NCBI RefSeq assembly: GCF_004022565.1
Contig: NZ_CP022987.1
Span: forward strand, 1,426,001 to 1,490,000
Direction of reading: 5' to 3'
Source: Pollutimonas thiosulfatoxidans
GTDB lineage: Bacteria > Pseudomonadota > Gammaproteobacteria > Burkholderiales > Burkholderiaceae_B
Length of the DNA: 64,000 nucleotides
In this document: positions 46,127-56,582 of the stretch, piece after piece
Position numbering within the stretch: position 1 is the stretch's first letter
Layout: each line of letters starts with the position of its first letter
The notes under the pieces: generated by a model
What the model saw: only the letters and a program-made list of their open reading frames with translations
Database searches by the model: none
Told to the model about the DNA's origin: nothing
Program-made: the position numbers and the translations under genes

Positions 46127-46184
46127 CAAAAATACTGCTGTACAAGACGACGCCAGGTAAGCCGTCTCGTACGGGGGCTGGCCG

Positions 46185-47510
<1,326 letters not shown>

Positions 47511-47591
47511 GATGTGTCCCTGCAAAGTAAGAAAAAGTGGTAAACCCGATGACTAAAGTCTACGGGCTTGCTGCAAGGCAAACCACACTTA

Positions 47592-47607
47592 TGTCTTATA
47601 TAAGACA
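47592..47607. promoter_or_regulatory. 16-bp perfect palindrome upstream of aceA
   Basis: TGTCTTATATAAGACA is its own reverse complement and lies 82 bp upstream of the aceA start codon. The size and A/T-rich centre fit a GntR-type dimer operator controlling carboxylate metabolism; the regulator is not in this window. Confidence 0.6.
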
Positions 47608-47647
47608 AAAAATATTGCGCTTAAATTTCAAGATGATACGAATTTCA

Positions 47648-47746
47648 TTTCAGGATGCGGAACAACTTTCTTCCGTATGAAAAGCAAGATCATGCAACGC
47701 AGCATCGCAATTTCACGATGCGAAATGGCAATTTCATGATATGAAA
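47648..47746. repeat. Three phased TTTC-N7-GAAA elements
   Basis: The elements are TTTCAGGATGCGGAA (47648-47662, last half-site imperfect), TTTCACGATGCGAAA (47711-47725) and TTTCATGATATGAAA (47732-47746). Their starts are 63 and 21 bp apart, whole multiples of about two helical turns, so a protein could bind them on one face of the DNA. Confidence 0.55.
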
Positions 47747-47823
47747 CGGTACGGTCCAGACGGTACAATGGCTTAACCTGATGCGGGCCTACTGGTCCGC
47801 AGCACCAACTTTCGCTACCCACC

Positions 47824-48648
47824 ATGCAAGATACTCACCTCGCTCACGCCCCTTTGGGCCAGGATGTCGTTTATCCCGTTACCTACGATGCCGGCCTGCT
47901 GTTCCCCATAGAACGCGCGCGGAATCGCCAGCAACTGAACATCCCTTCCGTGTGGCACGGCGCCGATATCTGGAATGCCTACGAGCTTTCCTGGCTGGAC
48001 GCGCGCGGCAAGCCAGTTGTGGCGATAGGACGGTTCGTCTTTGACCACAGTAGCCCGCGACTGATCGAGTCCAAGTCGTTCAAGCTGTACCTGAACTCCT
48101 TCAACGAAGAACGCCAGCAGGACGAGGCCACTGTGCGCGGCACGCTCCAGCGCGATCTCGAACGCGCTTGCGGCGGGCCGGTAGAAGTCAGCTTGCAAAG
48201 GCTGGGCGACGGGCAGGCGCTGCAGTGTGCACCCATGGACGGAATCAGCATTGACGGTGCCGACATCGAGATCAGTGCTTATGAGCCCACGCCGGGATTG
48301 CTGCAGTGCGTGGCTGACGCCCCGCAGGTCACCGAAACCCTGACCTCAGATCTGCTCAAATCGAACTGTCCCGTTACCGGTCAGCCCGACTGGGGCAGTG
48401 TGCAGGTACGCTATACAGGCCCCCGTATAGATCGGGATGCCCTGCTGCGTTATATCGTCTCACTGCGCCGCCACACCGAGTTCCACGAGCACTGCGTCGA
48501 GAAGATGTATTGCGATATCTGGCAGGCTTGCCAGCCCGAATCGCTATTCGTGTATGCGCGCTATACGCGACGCGGCGGACTGGACATCAATCCATGGCGC
48601 AGCAGTGCAGCCACCACCGTGGTCGATGCGCGCACACCCCGCCAGTAA
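47824..48648 (+). CDS. queF: NADPH-dependent 7-cyano-7-deazaguanine reductase QueF
   Basis: QueF reduces preQ0 to preQ1 in queuosine synthesis. The 274-residue protein is the long, bimodular (YqeF-type) form. It has the QueF substrate motif ESKSFKLYLNSF (near 81-92) in the first half and the catalytic cysteine in LKSNCPVTGQPDWG (near 178-191), with the later HEHCVEKMY stretch of the C-terminal half. Its pathway partner queH is also in this window. Confidence 0.95.
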   Translation: MQDTHLAHAPLGQDVVYPVTYDAGLLFPIERARNRQQLNIPSVWHGADIWNAYELSWLDARGKPVVAIGRFVFDHSSPRLIESKSFKLYLNSFNEERQQDEATVRGTLQRDLERACGGPVEVSLQRLGDGQALQCAPMDGISIDGADIEISAYEPTPGLLQCVADAPQVTETLTSDLLKSNCPVTGQPDWGSVQVRYTGPRIDRDALLRYIVSLRRHTEFHEHCVEKMYCDIWQACQPESLFVYARYTRRGGLDINPWRSSAATTVVDARTPRQ

Positions 48649-48651
48649 GTC

Positions 48652-49950
48652 CTAGGCTCGCGCGGTACTGACCGCCGCCACGCTGCGCCCGGCCCAGCGG
48701 GCCACCCATACTGCCAACACGGCGGCAATGGCAAAAGCGGTCGCTGCGCCAAACCACGGTCCGCGCCCCAGGCCGGCATCCAGCATCAAGCCAAAGCCCA
48801 CGGGCGCGAGCGATGAGCCCACATCCATGCCGGAGTAAACCAGGCCGTACACCGTGCCCGTCGCGCCCTTGGGCGTTACCCGCCGTATGAGCATATCGCG
48901 CGAGGGTGCCGCCACGCCCGAGAAGAAACCGGCCAGCGCTACCAGGCCCATGGCGACCACAGGCGGCACCGTACCCAGGGCCAATACCGCAAGCAGGGCA
49001 CCGGCCAGCAATAGCGATACGAAGACGGTGCGTTCGGTGTTGGGCGTCGTGCCCACCAGGAAGCCGCCCGCCAGCATGCCAACCGCCGCCGCGATCATAT
49101 AGGCCGACAAGGTGCCGCCAGCCAGCACCTTGTCGATGGCGTAGATGTCACCCAACATCGGTATGGTGTAGTTTTGTACCGCCGACAGGGCCACCGAGGT
49201 GAACATGAAGAAAAGGAAAGCGCCCCACAAGGCCGGCTGCACGAGCAGTGTTGCGAGCGTCTGGCCGACCGACTGACGGGACAGATCCACCTGCGAACCC
49301 GATGAGGCGCCCGGCGCAGCGGATGCCGCGACCGCCTGCTGATTGGTGCCCGCAAGCAGGCTGCGGCCCAGCCAAGTCAGCACCAGAACGAAGGCAACCA
49401 GCCCTGCCGCACTGAAAGCGGCCACGCGCCAGTTGGACAAATGAATAATGGTTGCCATGAAAACGGGAGTCAGCGCCCACCCAAGATTGCCGGTAAGGCC
49501 ATGCGTACTGAAAGCGTGACCCAGACGAGCGGGGCTGACCCGGTGATTCATGATGGAGTAATCGACGGGATGGAAAACCGAATTTCCCATGCCTCCTATT
49601 ACAGCCGCCAGCACCAGCATGGCATAGCCGTTGGCGCTCCCGATCAACACGCCCGACACCACAAAACTGGCCAGGCCGAACCGCAACACCGGCGCTGGCC
49701 CTATGCGGTCGACAACAAACCCGGACGATGCCTGCCCAAGGCAAGACACCAGAAAGAAAATTGACGCCAGCAGACCCAGCTTGACGAAGTCGTAGCCGAA
49801 CTCGTGAGCCAGCGACAAGTACAAAGTGGGAAAGACCAGCTGAAAAAAATGGGATGCTGAATGCGCCGAGCCAATCAGTCCGATGATGGTCCAGTCTTTG
49901 CGACGTATCTGTCGAAAATCGACGGCTTCAGTATCAGGTATGGCGCTCAT
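48652..49950 (-). CDS. Major facilitator superfamily transporter (fosmidomycin-resistance-like)
   Basis: The 432-residue protein has twelve predicted helices in two halves, with an Ala/Ser-rich central loop (about 200-235). IIGLIGSAHSASHFFQLVFP in the first helix and GNSVFHPVDYSIMNHRVSPARLGHAFSTHG in the N-half resemble the Fsr efflux group. Substrate unknown. It converges with queF, with only 3 bp between stops, and follows pgsA by 21 bp in the same direction. Confidence 0.82.
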   Translation of the reverse strand: MSAIPDTEAVDFRQIRRKDWTIIGLIGSAHSASHFFQLVFPTLYLSLAHEFGYDFVKLGLLASIFFLVSCLGQASSGFVVDRIGPAPVLRFGLASFVVSGVLIGSANGYAMLVLAAVIGGMGNSVFHPVDYSIMNHRVSPARLGHAFSTHGLTGNLGWALTPVFMATIIHLSNWRVAAFSAAGLVAFVLVLTWLGRSLLAGTNQQAVAASAAPGASSGSQVDLSRQSVGQTLATLLVQPALWGAFLFFMFTSVALSAVQNYTIPMLGDIYAIDKVLAGGTLSAYMIAAAVGMLAGGFLVGTTPNTERTVFVSLLLAGALLAVLALGTVPPVVAMGLVALAGFFSGVAAPSRDMLIRRVTPKGATGTVYGLVYSGMDVGSSLAPVGFGLMLDAGLGRGPWFGAATAFAIAAVLAVWVARWAGRSVAAVSTARA

Positions 49951-49971
49951 GGTGATTTTGCATTGCGGTTG

Positions 49972-50553
49972 TCAGCCCTGCCGACCGGACTTGTCGCGGA
50001 TCTCGGGCCAGGCACGTTGCAGGTAATAGCACATGGACCATACCGTCAGGACGGCAGCCAGCACGATCAGCACCTCGCCCAGCAACTCGAGCGACACGCC
50101 ATATAGTGGGCGCCAATAAAGCAGGCAGGGAATGGCCACCATTTGCGCCACCGTCTTGAACTTGCCCAGCCGGTGCACCGCCACGCTGCCACTGGCGCCT
50201 ATCTTGGCCATCCATTCGCGCAGCGCCGAGATGGTGATCTCGCGGCCGATGATGATCAGCGCAATAAAGGTGTCGACACGATTCAGGTCCAGCAGCACCA
50301 GCAGCGCCGCGCAGACCATCAGCTTGTCGGCCACCGGGTCCAGGAAAGCGCCGAAGGAGGAAGTCTGGTTCCAGCGCCTGGCCAGCCAACCATCAAACCA
50401 GTCGGTGAGCGCAGCCACAATGAAGGCGAATGCCGCCACGGTATCGCGCACGGGAACCGAGATCCAGTCCGACGGCACATAAAACAGCGCCACGACCAGC
50501 GGAATCATGGCAATGCGCAGCCAGGTCAGGGCAATAGGCAGATTAATTGGCAT
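49972..50553 (-). CDS. pgsA: CDP-diacylglycerol-glycerol-3-phosphate 3-phosphatidyltransferase
   Basis: PgsA makes phosphatidylglycerol phosphate, the committed step to phosphatidylglycerol and cardiolipin. The 193-residue membrane protein carries the CDP-alcohol phosphotransferase motif D-G-x2-A-R-x8-G-x3-D-x3-D in DGWLARRWNQTSSFGAFLD (near 54-72), with helices at both ends. It begins 15 bp after uvrC, a very common bacterial pairing. Confidence 0.95.
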   Translation of the reverse strand: MPINLPIALTWLRIAMIPLVVALFYVPSDWISVPVRDTVAAFAFIVAALTDWFDGWLARRWNQTSSFGAFLDPVADKLMVCAALLVLLDLNRVDTFIALIIIGREITISALREWMAKIGASGSVAVHRLGKFKTVAQMVAIPCLLYWRPLYGVSLELLGEVLIVLAAVLTVWSMCYYLQRAWPEIRDKSGRQG

Positions 50554-50568
50554 AAGATCAATACTACC

Positions 50569-52392
50569 TTATCGGAGCGCCAGATAGATGCGTTCTGCCA
50601 ATTGGGCGGAAATCCCGTCCACGGAGCGCAAATCGTCGATGCTGGCGTCCACCACACCGGAAAATCCGCCGAAGCGGGCCAGCAGCTTTTGCCGCGTGCG
50701 TGCACCCACCCCCTCTATTTCTTCCAGGCGCGACACATTGCGCGCCTTGGCCCGTTGCGCCCGCATGCCGGTAATCGCAAACCGATGCGCCTCGTCCCGG
50801 ATCTGTGCCACCAGCATCAGCGCGGCAGACTCGATGCCCAGGGCGACGGGAGGCCGTCCATCGACGAACACCAGGGTTTCCAGCCCCACCTTGCGGCCCT
50901 CCCCCTTGGCAACGCCAACAATGCTGCGCGTATCCAATCCCAATTCAACGAATACCTGGCGGGCAACTTCAACCTGCCCCTTGCCGCCATCGATCAGCAC
51001 CACCGAGGGCATATCGGCCAGCCCGTCTGCAACACGGGCAAAGCGCCGCGTCAATACCTGGCGCATGGCGGCATAGTCGTCGCCAGGCGTGATGCCGGCA
51101 ATGTTGTAGCGCCGATACAGCGAAGGCTGCATCGCATGATGCTGATAGACCACACAAGACGCCTGGGTGGCCTCGCCCGAGGTGTGGCTGATGTCAAAGC
51201 ACTCGATATGCAGGGCGTCCAGTGCCGCTTCGTCAGTATCCAGCTCCAGCGCGGTGGCCAGCGCCAGGGTGCGCGCAGCGCGGGCACTGGACTCGCTCAA
51301 TAGCCGGGCCAAGGCGAGCTCCGCGTTCTTGGTGGCCTGTTCCAGCCAGGTCTTGCGCACACCTTGCGGTTTGATCAGCACGCGGGCCTTCACGCCGGTT
51401 TGCTCGGCCAGCAGCCCTATCAGGTCCGGATCGGGCAAGGGATGGGAACACACCAGTACTGGCGGCATGCCGGTATCCAGGTAGTGCTGGGCAACAAATG
51501 CAGCCAGCACGTCGCCGGCGCTATCGTCGTGCGTGTGTGTGGGAAAGAAAGGCTTGTCGCCCAGATGGCGACCACCCCGTATCATGGCCAGGTTCACGCA
51601 GACACGCCCGCCGGCCGACGCAACGGCAATCACGTCCACATCGTCGTTGCCGACCTTCTCCATGGATTGCTGCTGCAACACCTTGGCCAACGCACCCATC
51701 TGATCACGCAGGGCCGCCGCCTGCTCGAAGTCCAGCGCTGCCGAAGCATCGTGCATGCGCTGCTCGATGTCGCGCAGCACCTGGGTGGCCTGCCCATCCA
51801 GAAAACGCACTGCCCTGTCCACATCCGCCTGATAGGCCTCTGCGGAGATCAAGTCCACGCAAGGCGCCGAACAGCGTCCGATCTGATACAGCAGGCACGG
51901 ACGCGAGCGATTGGCATAGACGCTGTCTTCGCAGGTGCGCAGGCGAAATACGCGCTGCAGTATCTGTATGGTTTCGCGCACGGCCCATGCATTGGGGTAG
52001 GGACCGAAATAACGCCCCTTCCCGCTCGTGCTGCCACGGTAATAAGCAATGCGCGGGGTCTCGTGACCGCTGAGCATCAGATACGGATACGACTTGTCGT
52101 CGCGGAAGATGATGTTGTAGCGCGGCTTGAGCCGCTTGATCAGGTTGTTTTCCAGCAGCAGCGCTTCGGCTTCTGAGCGCGTGACCGTCACTTCCAGGCG
52201 CACCACGCGAGCCACCATATGGGTGATACGCGGGCTACTGTGCGTTTTCTGGAAGTACGAGGCAACACGGCGCTTAAGGTCGCGCGCCTTGCCGACATAA
52301 AGCACCTCGCCCTGCGCATCGATATGTCGATAGACGCCCGGGAGATTCGGCAGCTCAGCCAGAAACGATTTGAGATTGAAGTCGTCGGGCAT
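50569..52392 (-). CDS. uvrC: Excinuclease ABC subunit C
   Basis: UvrC makes both incisions in nucleotide excision repair. From MPDDFNLKSFL it has 607 residues: N-terminal GIY-YIG nuclease (LPGVYRHIDAQGEVLYVGKA, residues 16-35), the UVR domain (near 200-240), the RNase H-like endonuclease (IECFDISHTSGEATQASCVV), and paired helix-hairpin-helix at the C-terminus (LEEIEGVGARTRQKLLARFGG). An ATG five codons upstream (52407) is also possible. The gene overlaps the nagZ end by 38 bases. Confidence 0.95.
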   Translation of the reverse strand: MPDDFNLKSFLAELPNLPGVYRHIDAQGEVLYVGKARDLKRRVASYFQKTHSSPRITHMVARVVRLEVTVTRSEAEALLLENNLIKRLKPRYNIIFRDDKSYPYLMLSGHETPRIAYYRGSTSGKGRYFGPYPNAWAVRETIQILQRVFRLRTCEDSVYANRSRPCLLYQIGRCSAPCVDLISAEAYQADVDRAVRFLDGQATQVLRDIEQRMHDASAALDFEQAAALRDQMGALAKVLQQQSMEKVGNDDVDVIAVASAGGRVCVNLAMIRGGRHLGDKPFFPTHTHDDSAGDVLAAFVAQHYLDTGMPPVLVCSHPLPDPDLIGLLAEQTGVKARVLIKPQGVRKTWLEQATKNAELALARLLSESSARAARTLALATALELDTDEAALDALHIECFDISHTSGEATQASCVVYQHHAMQPSLYRRYNIAGITPGDDYAAMRQVLTRRFARVADGLADMPSVVLIDGGKGQVEVARQVFVELGLDTRSIVGVAKGEGRKVGLETLVFVDGRPPVALGIESAALMLVAQIRDEAHRFAITGMRAQRAKARNVSRLEEIEGVGARTRQKLLARFGGFSGVVDASIDDLRSVDGISAQLAERIYLALR

Positions 52393-53413
52393 ATTGATAA
52401 CGTTCATCGGCCTGCAGCGCATCCCAGCCGGGTGCCGCCTGTTGTGGCAGCAACCGGCGGATACGCGCCACGGACGCCGCATCATGATCGAAGGCGAGAC
52501 GCGCCAGCAAATCGTCGGCAAGATCGGGCCGATTGCATACCAGGACCATATCGCAGCCAGCGCCCAGCGCAGCTTGCGCACGCGCCAGGATGTCGCCGGC
52601 CACCGTCGCGCCTTCCATTGTCAGGTCGTCCGAAAACACCACCCCGTCATAGCCGAGGTCCTGGCGCAGCACTTTCTGTATCCAGTGGCGTGAGAAGCCG
52701 GCAGGATGTGGGTCGACCTCGGGGTAAACAACATGAGCCGGCATTACGGATGGCAGCACCATGTCGCCTAGCCAGCCATACGGAGCCGCGTCTTCCTGCA
52801 TGATGGTTTCAAAATCACGGGGGTCCACCGGAATTTCATGATGCGAGTCGGCCTCCACCGCACCGTGGCCGGGAAAATGCTTACCGCAAGCCGCCATCCC
52901 GGCCAGCATCAAGCCCTGGATCAAGGCGCGCGCCAGCATGGTGACGACACGCGGATCGCGATGAAAGGCGCGATTGCCGATAACCTTGCTGACGCCGTAG
53001 TCCAGATCCAGGACCGGTGTGAAGCTCAGGTCCACCCCGCAGGCGCGCAATTCGGCTCCCAGTACATAACCGGCTTCCGATGCCAGACGCATGGCTGCCA
53101 GCGAGTCTTCCGACCATAGTTCGCCAAAGACGCTCATGGCTGGAATTGGGGTGAAACCATCGGTGCGAAAACGCTGCACCCGCCCCCCTTCATGATCCAC
53201 CGCGATCAGCAGCGGCTCGTCCCGCTCTTGATGAATCGCGCGGCACAAGCGATCCAGTTGTTCGCGGTCCTCGAAGTTGCGCGCAAACAAGATGACGCCG
53301 CCTACCAAGGGATCGCGCAGGCGCTTGCGTTCGTGGTCGGTCAGCACAGTGCCTTCCACGTCGACCATAACGGGACCGGGCGGCAGGCGGCCCGACGTGC
53401 TGTTCGCTGTCAT
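52355..53413 (-). CDS. nagZ: Beta-N-acetylhexosaminidase NagZ
   Basis: NagZ removes N-acetylglucosamine from muropeptides during cell-wall recycling and so affects AmpC induction where present. The 352-residue cytoplasmic glycoside hydrolase family 3 protein has DHEGGRVQRF, the catalytic-loop motif KHFPGHGAVEADSHHEIP (near 185-202) and the SDDLTMEGA motif with the nucleophile aspartate. It lies 11 bp after acpS. Confidence 0.95.
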   Translation of the reverse strand: MTANSTSGRLPPGPVMVDVEGTVLTDHERKRLRDPLVGGVILFARNFEDREQLDRLCRAIHQERDEPLLIAVDHEGGRVQRFRTDGFTPIPAMSVFGELWSEDSLAAMRLASEAGYVLGAELRACGVDLSFTPVLDLDYGVSKVIGNRAFHRDPRVVTMLARALIQGLMLAGMAACGKHFPGHGAVEADSHHEIPVDPRDFETIMQEDAAPYGWLGDMVLPSVMPAHVVYPEVDPHPAGFSRHWIQKVLRQDLGYDGVVFSDDLTMEGATVAGDILARAQAALGAGCDMVLVCNRPDLADDLLARLAFDHDAASVARIRRLLPQQAAPGWDALQADERYQYARRLQSQIVSG

Positions 53414-53424
53414 AGAGTTTTCCG

Positions 53425-53862
53425 TTAAACCTTGCGGGATGAGTTCAGGGCTTCGACCACGACAAATGCCGCGACCATATCGCTCTCGTCGGTAATTGAA
53501 ACATGAGCTGCGCCAAAGCGCTGCGCATACCAGCCAGCCAGGGGTTCGGTCAGCTGTACCCGCGGCTTGCCGCTGGGTTCGTTAAGCGTCTGCATGCGGG
53601 ACCAGGTCATGGGACTGCGCATGCCCAGGCCTATGGCTTTGGAGAAGGCTTCCTTGGCGGCAAATCGGGAGGCCAGGAAGCGCAGGCCGCGGGCTGGGTC
53701 GCGCCCGTGGCGCAGCAGGAATTTTTCAAACTCTTGCGGGCCCAGTATGCGCCGGGCGAAACGGTCACCGTGGCGGGCATATACCTGCCCGATGCGGTCA
53801 ACCCGCAGTAAATCCACGCCTATCCCACCCAACGCAGCAGCTACACCTTCCCGCGCATCCAT
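53425..53862 (-). CDS. acpS: Holo-[acyl-carrier-protein] synthase
   Basis: AcpS transfers phosphopantetheine to acyl carrier protein. The protein has 145 residues; the family core begins at GIGVDLLRVDRIG (about residue 12) and the second motif is RFAAKEAFSKAIG (near 67-80), whose D and E residues hold the metal. The first eleven residues are an extension of the usual start. In relatives it normally follows recO and pdxJ; here the gene upstream is paaK, so the string is interrupted. Confidence 0.93.
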   Translation of the reverse strand: MDAREGVAAALGGIGVDLLRVDRIGQVYARHGDRFARRILGPQEFEKFLLRHGRDPARGLRFLASRFAAKEAFSKAIGLGMRSPMTWSRMQTLNEPSGKPRVQLTEPLAGWYAQRFGAAHVSITDESDMVAAFVVVEALNSSRKV

Positions 53863-53933
53863 TCGTCCGTCCGTAAGCCTGATCGAACGTTAAATGATAC
53901 CTTGTTCGCTACGCTGGCGCCGGGCCTGCCGTA

Positions 53934-55250
53934 CTAGCGCTGGCGCTTGTCGACCACGCGCCTGGCCTTGCCGGTCAGCGTACGCTCTACCAGTCCGGCC
54001 GACTGCACCGTAACGCGGGCCGAAACCCCGATATAGGTCTTGATGGCGTGCTTGAGCTTGCCGGCGACGACATCGCGATCGGCCACACTAAGGTGATCGA
54101 ACTCGGGCCGCACCTCGGTAAGGATCTCCAGTTCGTCCATATTGCCGCTGCGCGTCAGCACCAACTGATACTGTGCAGCGAGCTCGGGCGTTTTCAGAAC
54201 GATCTCTTCGACCTGGGTGGGAAACAAATTAACCCCGCGTACGATGAGCATGTCGTCGCTGCGACCGGTGATCTTGCCGATGCGGCGCATGCTGCGTGAT
54301 GTGGGCGGCAGCAAGCGCGTGAGATCGCGGGTGCGATAGCGGATCACGGGCATGGCTTCCTTGGTCAAGGACGTGAACACCAGCTCGCCTTCCTCGCCAT
54401 CGGGCACCACCTCGCCCGTGTTCGGGTTGATGATCTCTGGATAAAAGTGGTCTTCCCACACGACCGGGCCATCCTTGGATTCGACACACTCCATTGCCAC
54501 ACCCGGCCCCATGACTTCAGACAGGCCATAAATGTCGACCGCATCTATGCCGCCGCGCTGCTCAATGTCCTGGCGCATCTGCCCGGTCCACGGCTCGGCA
54601 CCAAATATGCCAATACGCAAGGAACTGCTGCTCGGATCTATGCCCTGCCGTTCCATCTCTTCGATAATATTGCAGAAGTAGGAAGGCGTGACCATGATGA
54701 TGTCTGGCTGGAAGTCGGTGATCAGTTGCACCTGCTTCTCGGTCTGTCCGCCGGACATGGGCACGACTGAACAACCGAGGCGCTCGGCTCCGTAATGCGC
54801 CCCCAAGCCGCCTGTGAACAGTCCATAGCCATAGGCCACGTGGACGATGTCTCCCGGCCGACCGCCGCCGGCCCAAATCGAGCGCGCGACCAGGTCGGCC
54901 CAGACGCTGATGTCCTTGGCCGTGTAGCCCACCACCGTGGGCTTGCCTGTGGTGCCACTGGATGCATGAATACGCAGCACCTGCTCGCGCGGGACGGCAA
55001 ACATCTTGAAGGGATAGTTATCGCGCAGGTCTTGCTTGGTCGTGAACGGAAAGCGTGAAAGATCGGATAGCTGTTTCAAATCGTCCGGATGTACGCCTGC
55101 CTGATCGAACGCCTGTCGATAATGCGGCACATTATCGTAAGCATGCTTCAAGGACCACTTCATGCGCTCCAGCTGAAGGTTCTGCAACTCGTCTTTACTG
55201 GCATGCTCTATGGCGTCGCGACCGGCGCCCGACGATTCGGATTCAGACAT
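53934..55250 (-). CDS. paaK: Phenylacetate-CoA ligase
   Basis: PaaK activates phenylacetate to phenylacetyl-CoA, the entry step of the cluster. The 438-residue adenylate-forming enzyme has the AMP-binding loop LRIHASSGTTGKPTVVGYT (near 92-110), YGLSEVMGPGVAMEC, and the C-terminal hinge GRSDDMLIVRGVNLFPTQVEE. It is the last gene of the paa operon, 43 bp after paaI, and ends 71 bp before acpS. Confidence 0.95.
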   Translation of the reverse strand: MSESESSGAGRDAIEHASKDELQNLQLERMKWSLKHAYDNVPHYRQAFDQAGVHPDDLKQLSDLSRFPFTTKQDLRDNYPFKMFAVPREQVLRIHASSGTTGKPTVVGYTAKDISVWADLVARSIWAGGGRPGDIVHVAYGYGLFTGGLGAHYGAERLGCSVVPMSGGQTEKQVQLITDFQPDIIMVTPSYFCNIIEEMERQGIDPSSSSLRIGIFGAEPWTGQMRQDIEQRGGIDAVDIYGLSEVMGPGVAMECVESKDGPVVWEDHFYPEIINPNTGEVVPDGEEGELVFTSLTKEAMPVIRYRTRDLTRLLPPTSRSMRRIGKITGRSDDMLIVRGVNLFPTQVEEIVLKTPELAAQYQLVLTRSGNMDELEILTEVRPEFDHLSVADRDVVAGKLKHAIKTYIGVSARVTVQSAGLVERTLTGKARRVVDKRQR

Positions 55251-55293
55251 TTTCCACTCCTACCCTTTGCTGTTTAAATTAGTTGCACGGAAT

Positions 55294-55770
55294 TCAGTCG
55301 GCCACGACCTGGCCCTTGATGCGGTACGAACGGCCACGAAAAATGGCAATTCGCTTGCCGTCCTGATTGGTCACTTGTACATCGTAGACACCCGTACGGC
55401 CTGCCAGTGAGTACTCGCTGGCCGTTGCCGTCAATACATCGTCCTGGAAGGCGGGTGCCAGAAAATCGATGGTGCAGCCCGATGCCACCGTGGTGGCATT
55501 GCGCGAGTTACAGGCAAAGGCAAAGGTGCTGTCGGCCAAGGCAAATATGAAGCCGCCATGACAGGTCTTGTGACCGTTAAGCATATCGGTGCGTACGGTC
55601 ATGCTCATGGATGCGGCGCCAGGCGCCACGGACACCACCTTGGCCCCCAGTGCCTTTGAGGCGGCATCGCCGTCATACATGGTTCTGGCAGTAAGCTCGG
55701 CCAGTGCCTGGGGATCATCGGGCAAGGTCGACGCGCCGGCAGCGGCGGCGACGGAAGAAGGCAAGCTCAT
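55294..55770 (-). CDS. paaI: Phenylacetic acid degradation thioesterase PaaI
   Basis: PaaI is a hotdog-fold thioesterase that clears CoA from blocked phenylacetate intermediates. The 158-residue protein shows the hotdog core LNGHKTCHGGFIFALADSTFAFA (near 63-85) that holds the active-site loop, followed by CTIDFLAPAFQDDVLTA. The start overlaps the paaG stop (TAATG). Confidence 0.92.
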   Translation of the reverse strand: MSLPSSVAAAAGASTLPDDPQALAELTARTMYDGDAASKALGAKVVSVAPGAASMSMTVRTDMLNGHKTCHGGFIFALADSTFAFACNSRNATTVASGCTIDFLAPAFQDDVLTATASEYSLAGRTGVYDVQVTNQDGKRIAIFRGRSYRIKGQVVAD

Positions 55771-56558
55771 TATTTACCCTTGAACACAGGCTGGCGTTTA
55801 CCAAGAAAAGCCGATACGCCTTCGGCGTAGTCGGCCGTTGCGCCCAGTTCGCGCATCAGGTCGCGCTCCAGATCAAGTTGCTGATCCAGGGTGTTGGCCA
55901 GGCTTTGATTGAGCGCGCGCTTGGTATAGGCCAGGCCCTTGGTAGGCGCCGCGGCAAAATGCTGGGCTAGCTCATCCAGGCGTGCGCTCAGTTGATCGTC
56001 TGTCACACATTCCCAGATCAGCCCCCATTGTTCGGCCTTGCGGGCGCTGAGCTTGTCGCCAAGCAAAGCCAACCCGGCCGCGCGCGCCTGCCCGACCAGC
56101 CTGGGCAAGACATAGGTGCCGCCGGTATCGGGCAGCAAGCCCAGGCGGCAGAACGGCTGGATGAAGCTGGCCGACTCACACGCAATGACGATATCGCCAG
56201 CCAGGGCCAAATTGGCACCTGCACCCGCCGCCACGCCATTGATGCCCACCACCACTGGCAGCGGCAAGGCGCGCAAACGACGGACCATGGGTGCATAGTA
56301 TTTTTCTATCGTGCTTCCCAAGTCGACGGGCGCGGCGCCCGCGCTCATTTGTCGCTCGGACAGATCCTGCCCGGCACAAAAGCCGCGACCGTTGCCGGTG
56401 ATGACCAGCACGCGTGCCCCTTCGCTTTCTACCCGGCCAACAGCATCGGACAGCTCGCCATGCATGGCGGCCGTGAAGCTGTTCAGTTTCTCTGGCCGGT
56501 TCAGCGTGATGCGTGCAATGCCGTCCTTCAGTTCAAACAAGATACTTTCGTAGCTCAT
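55770..56558 (-). CDS. paaG: 2-(1,2-epoxy-1,2-dihydrophenyl)acetyl-CoA isomerase
   Basis: PaaG isomerises the ring-epoxide of phenylacetyl-CoA to an oxepin. The 262-residue crotonase-fold protein has NRPEKLNSFTAAMH, FCAGQDLSERQ and the oxyanion-hole regions NGVAAGAGANLALAGD and FIQPFCRLGLLPDTGGTY. The sequence agrees better with PaaG than PaaF by the FVQ/IQPF-type stretch. It begins 24 bp after paaN and is coupled to paaI. Confidence 0.88.
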   Translation of the reverse strand: MSYESILFELKDGIARITLNRPEKLNSFTAAMHGELSDAVGRVESEGARVLVITGNGRGFCAGQDLSERQMSAGAAPVDLGSTIEKYYAPMVRRLRALPLPVVVGINGVAAGAGANLALAGDIVIACESASFIQPFCRLGLLPDTGGTYVLPRLVGQARAAGLALLGDKLSARKAEQWGLIWECVTDDQLSARLDELAQHFAAAPTKGLAYTKRALNQSLANTLDQQLDLERDLMRELGATADYAEGVSAFLGKRQPVFKGK

Positions 56559-56582
56559 GATGTCTCCGTGTTGTCGTTTTAT

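Larger units (their letters stand above)
47511..47823. promoter_or_regulatory. Regulatory region between aceA and queF
   Basis: This 313-bp A+T-rich gap separates divergent aceA and queF. It holds the palindrome at 47592-47607 and three copies of a TTTC-N7-GAAA-like element at 47648, 47711 and 47732. No gene was found. Two promoters facing opposite ways are expected; their -10/-35 boxes could not be assigned with confidence. Confidence 0.6.
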
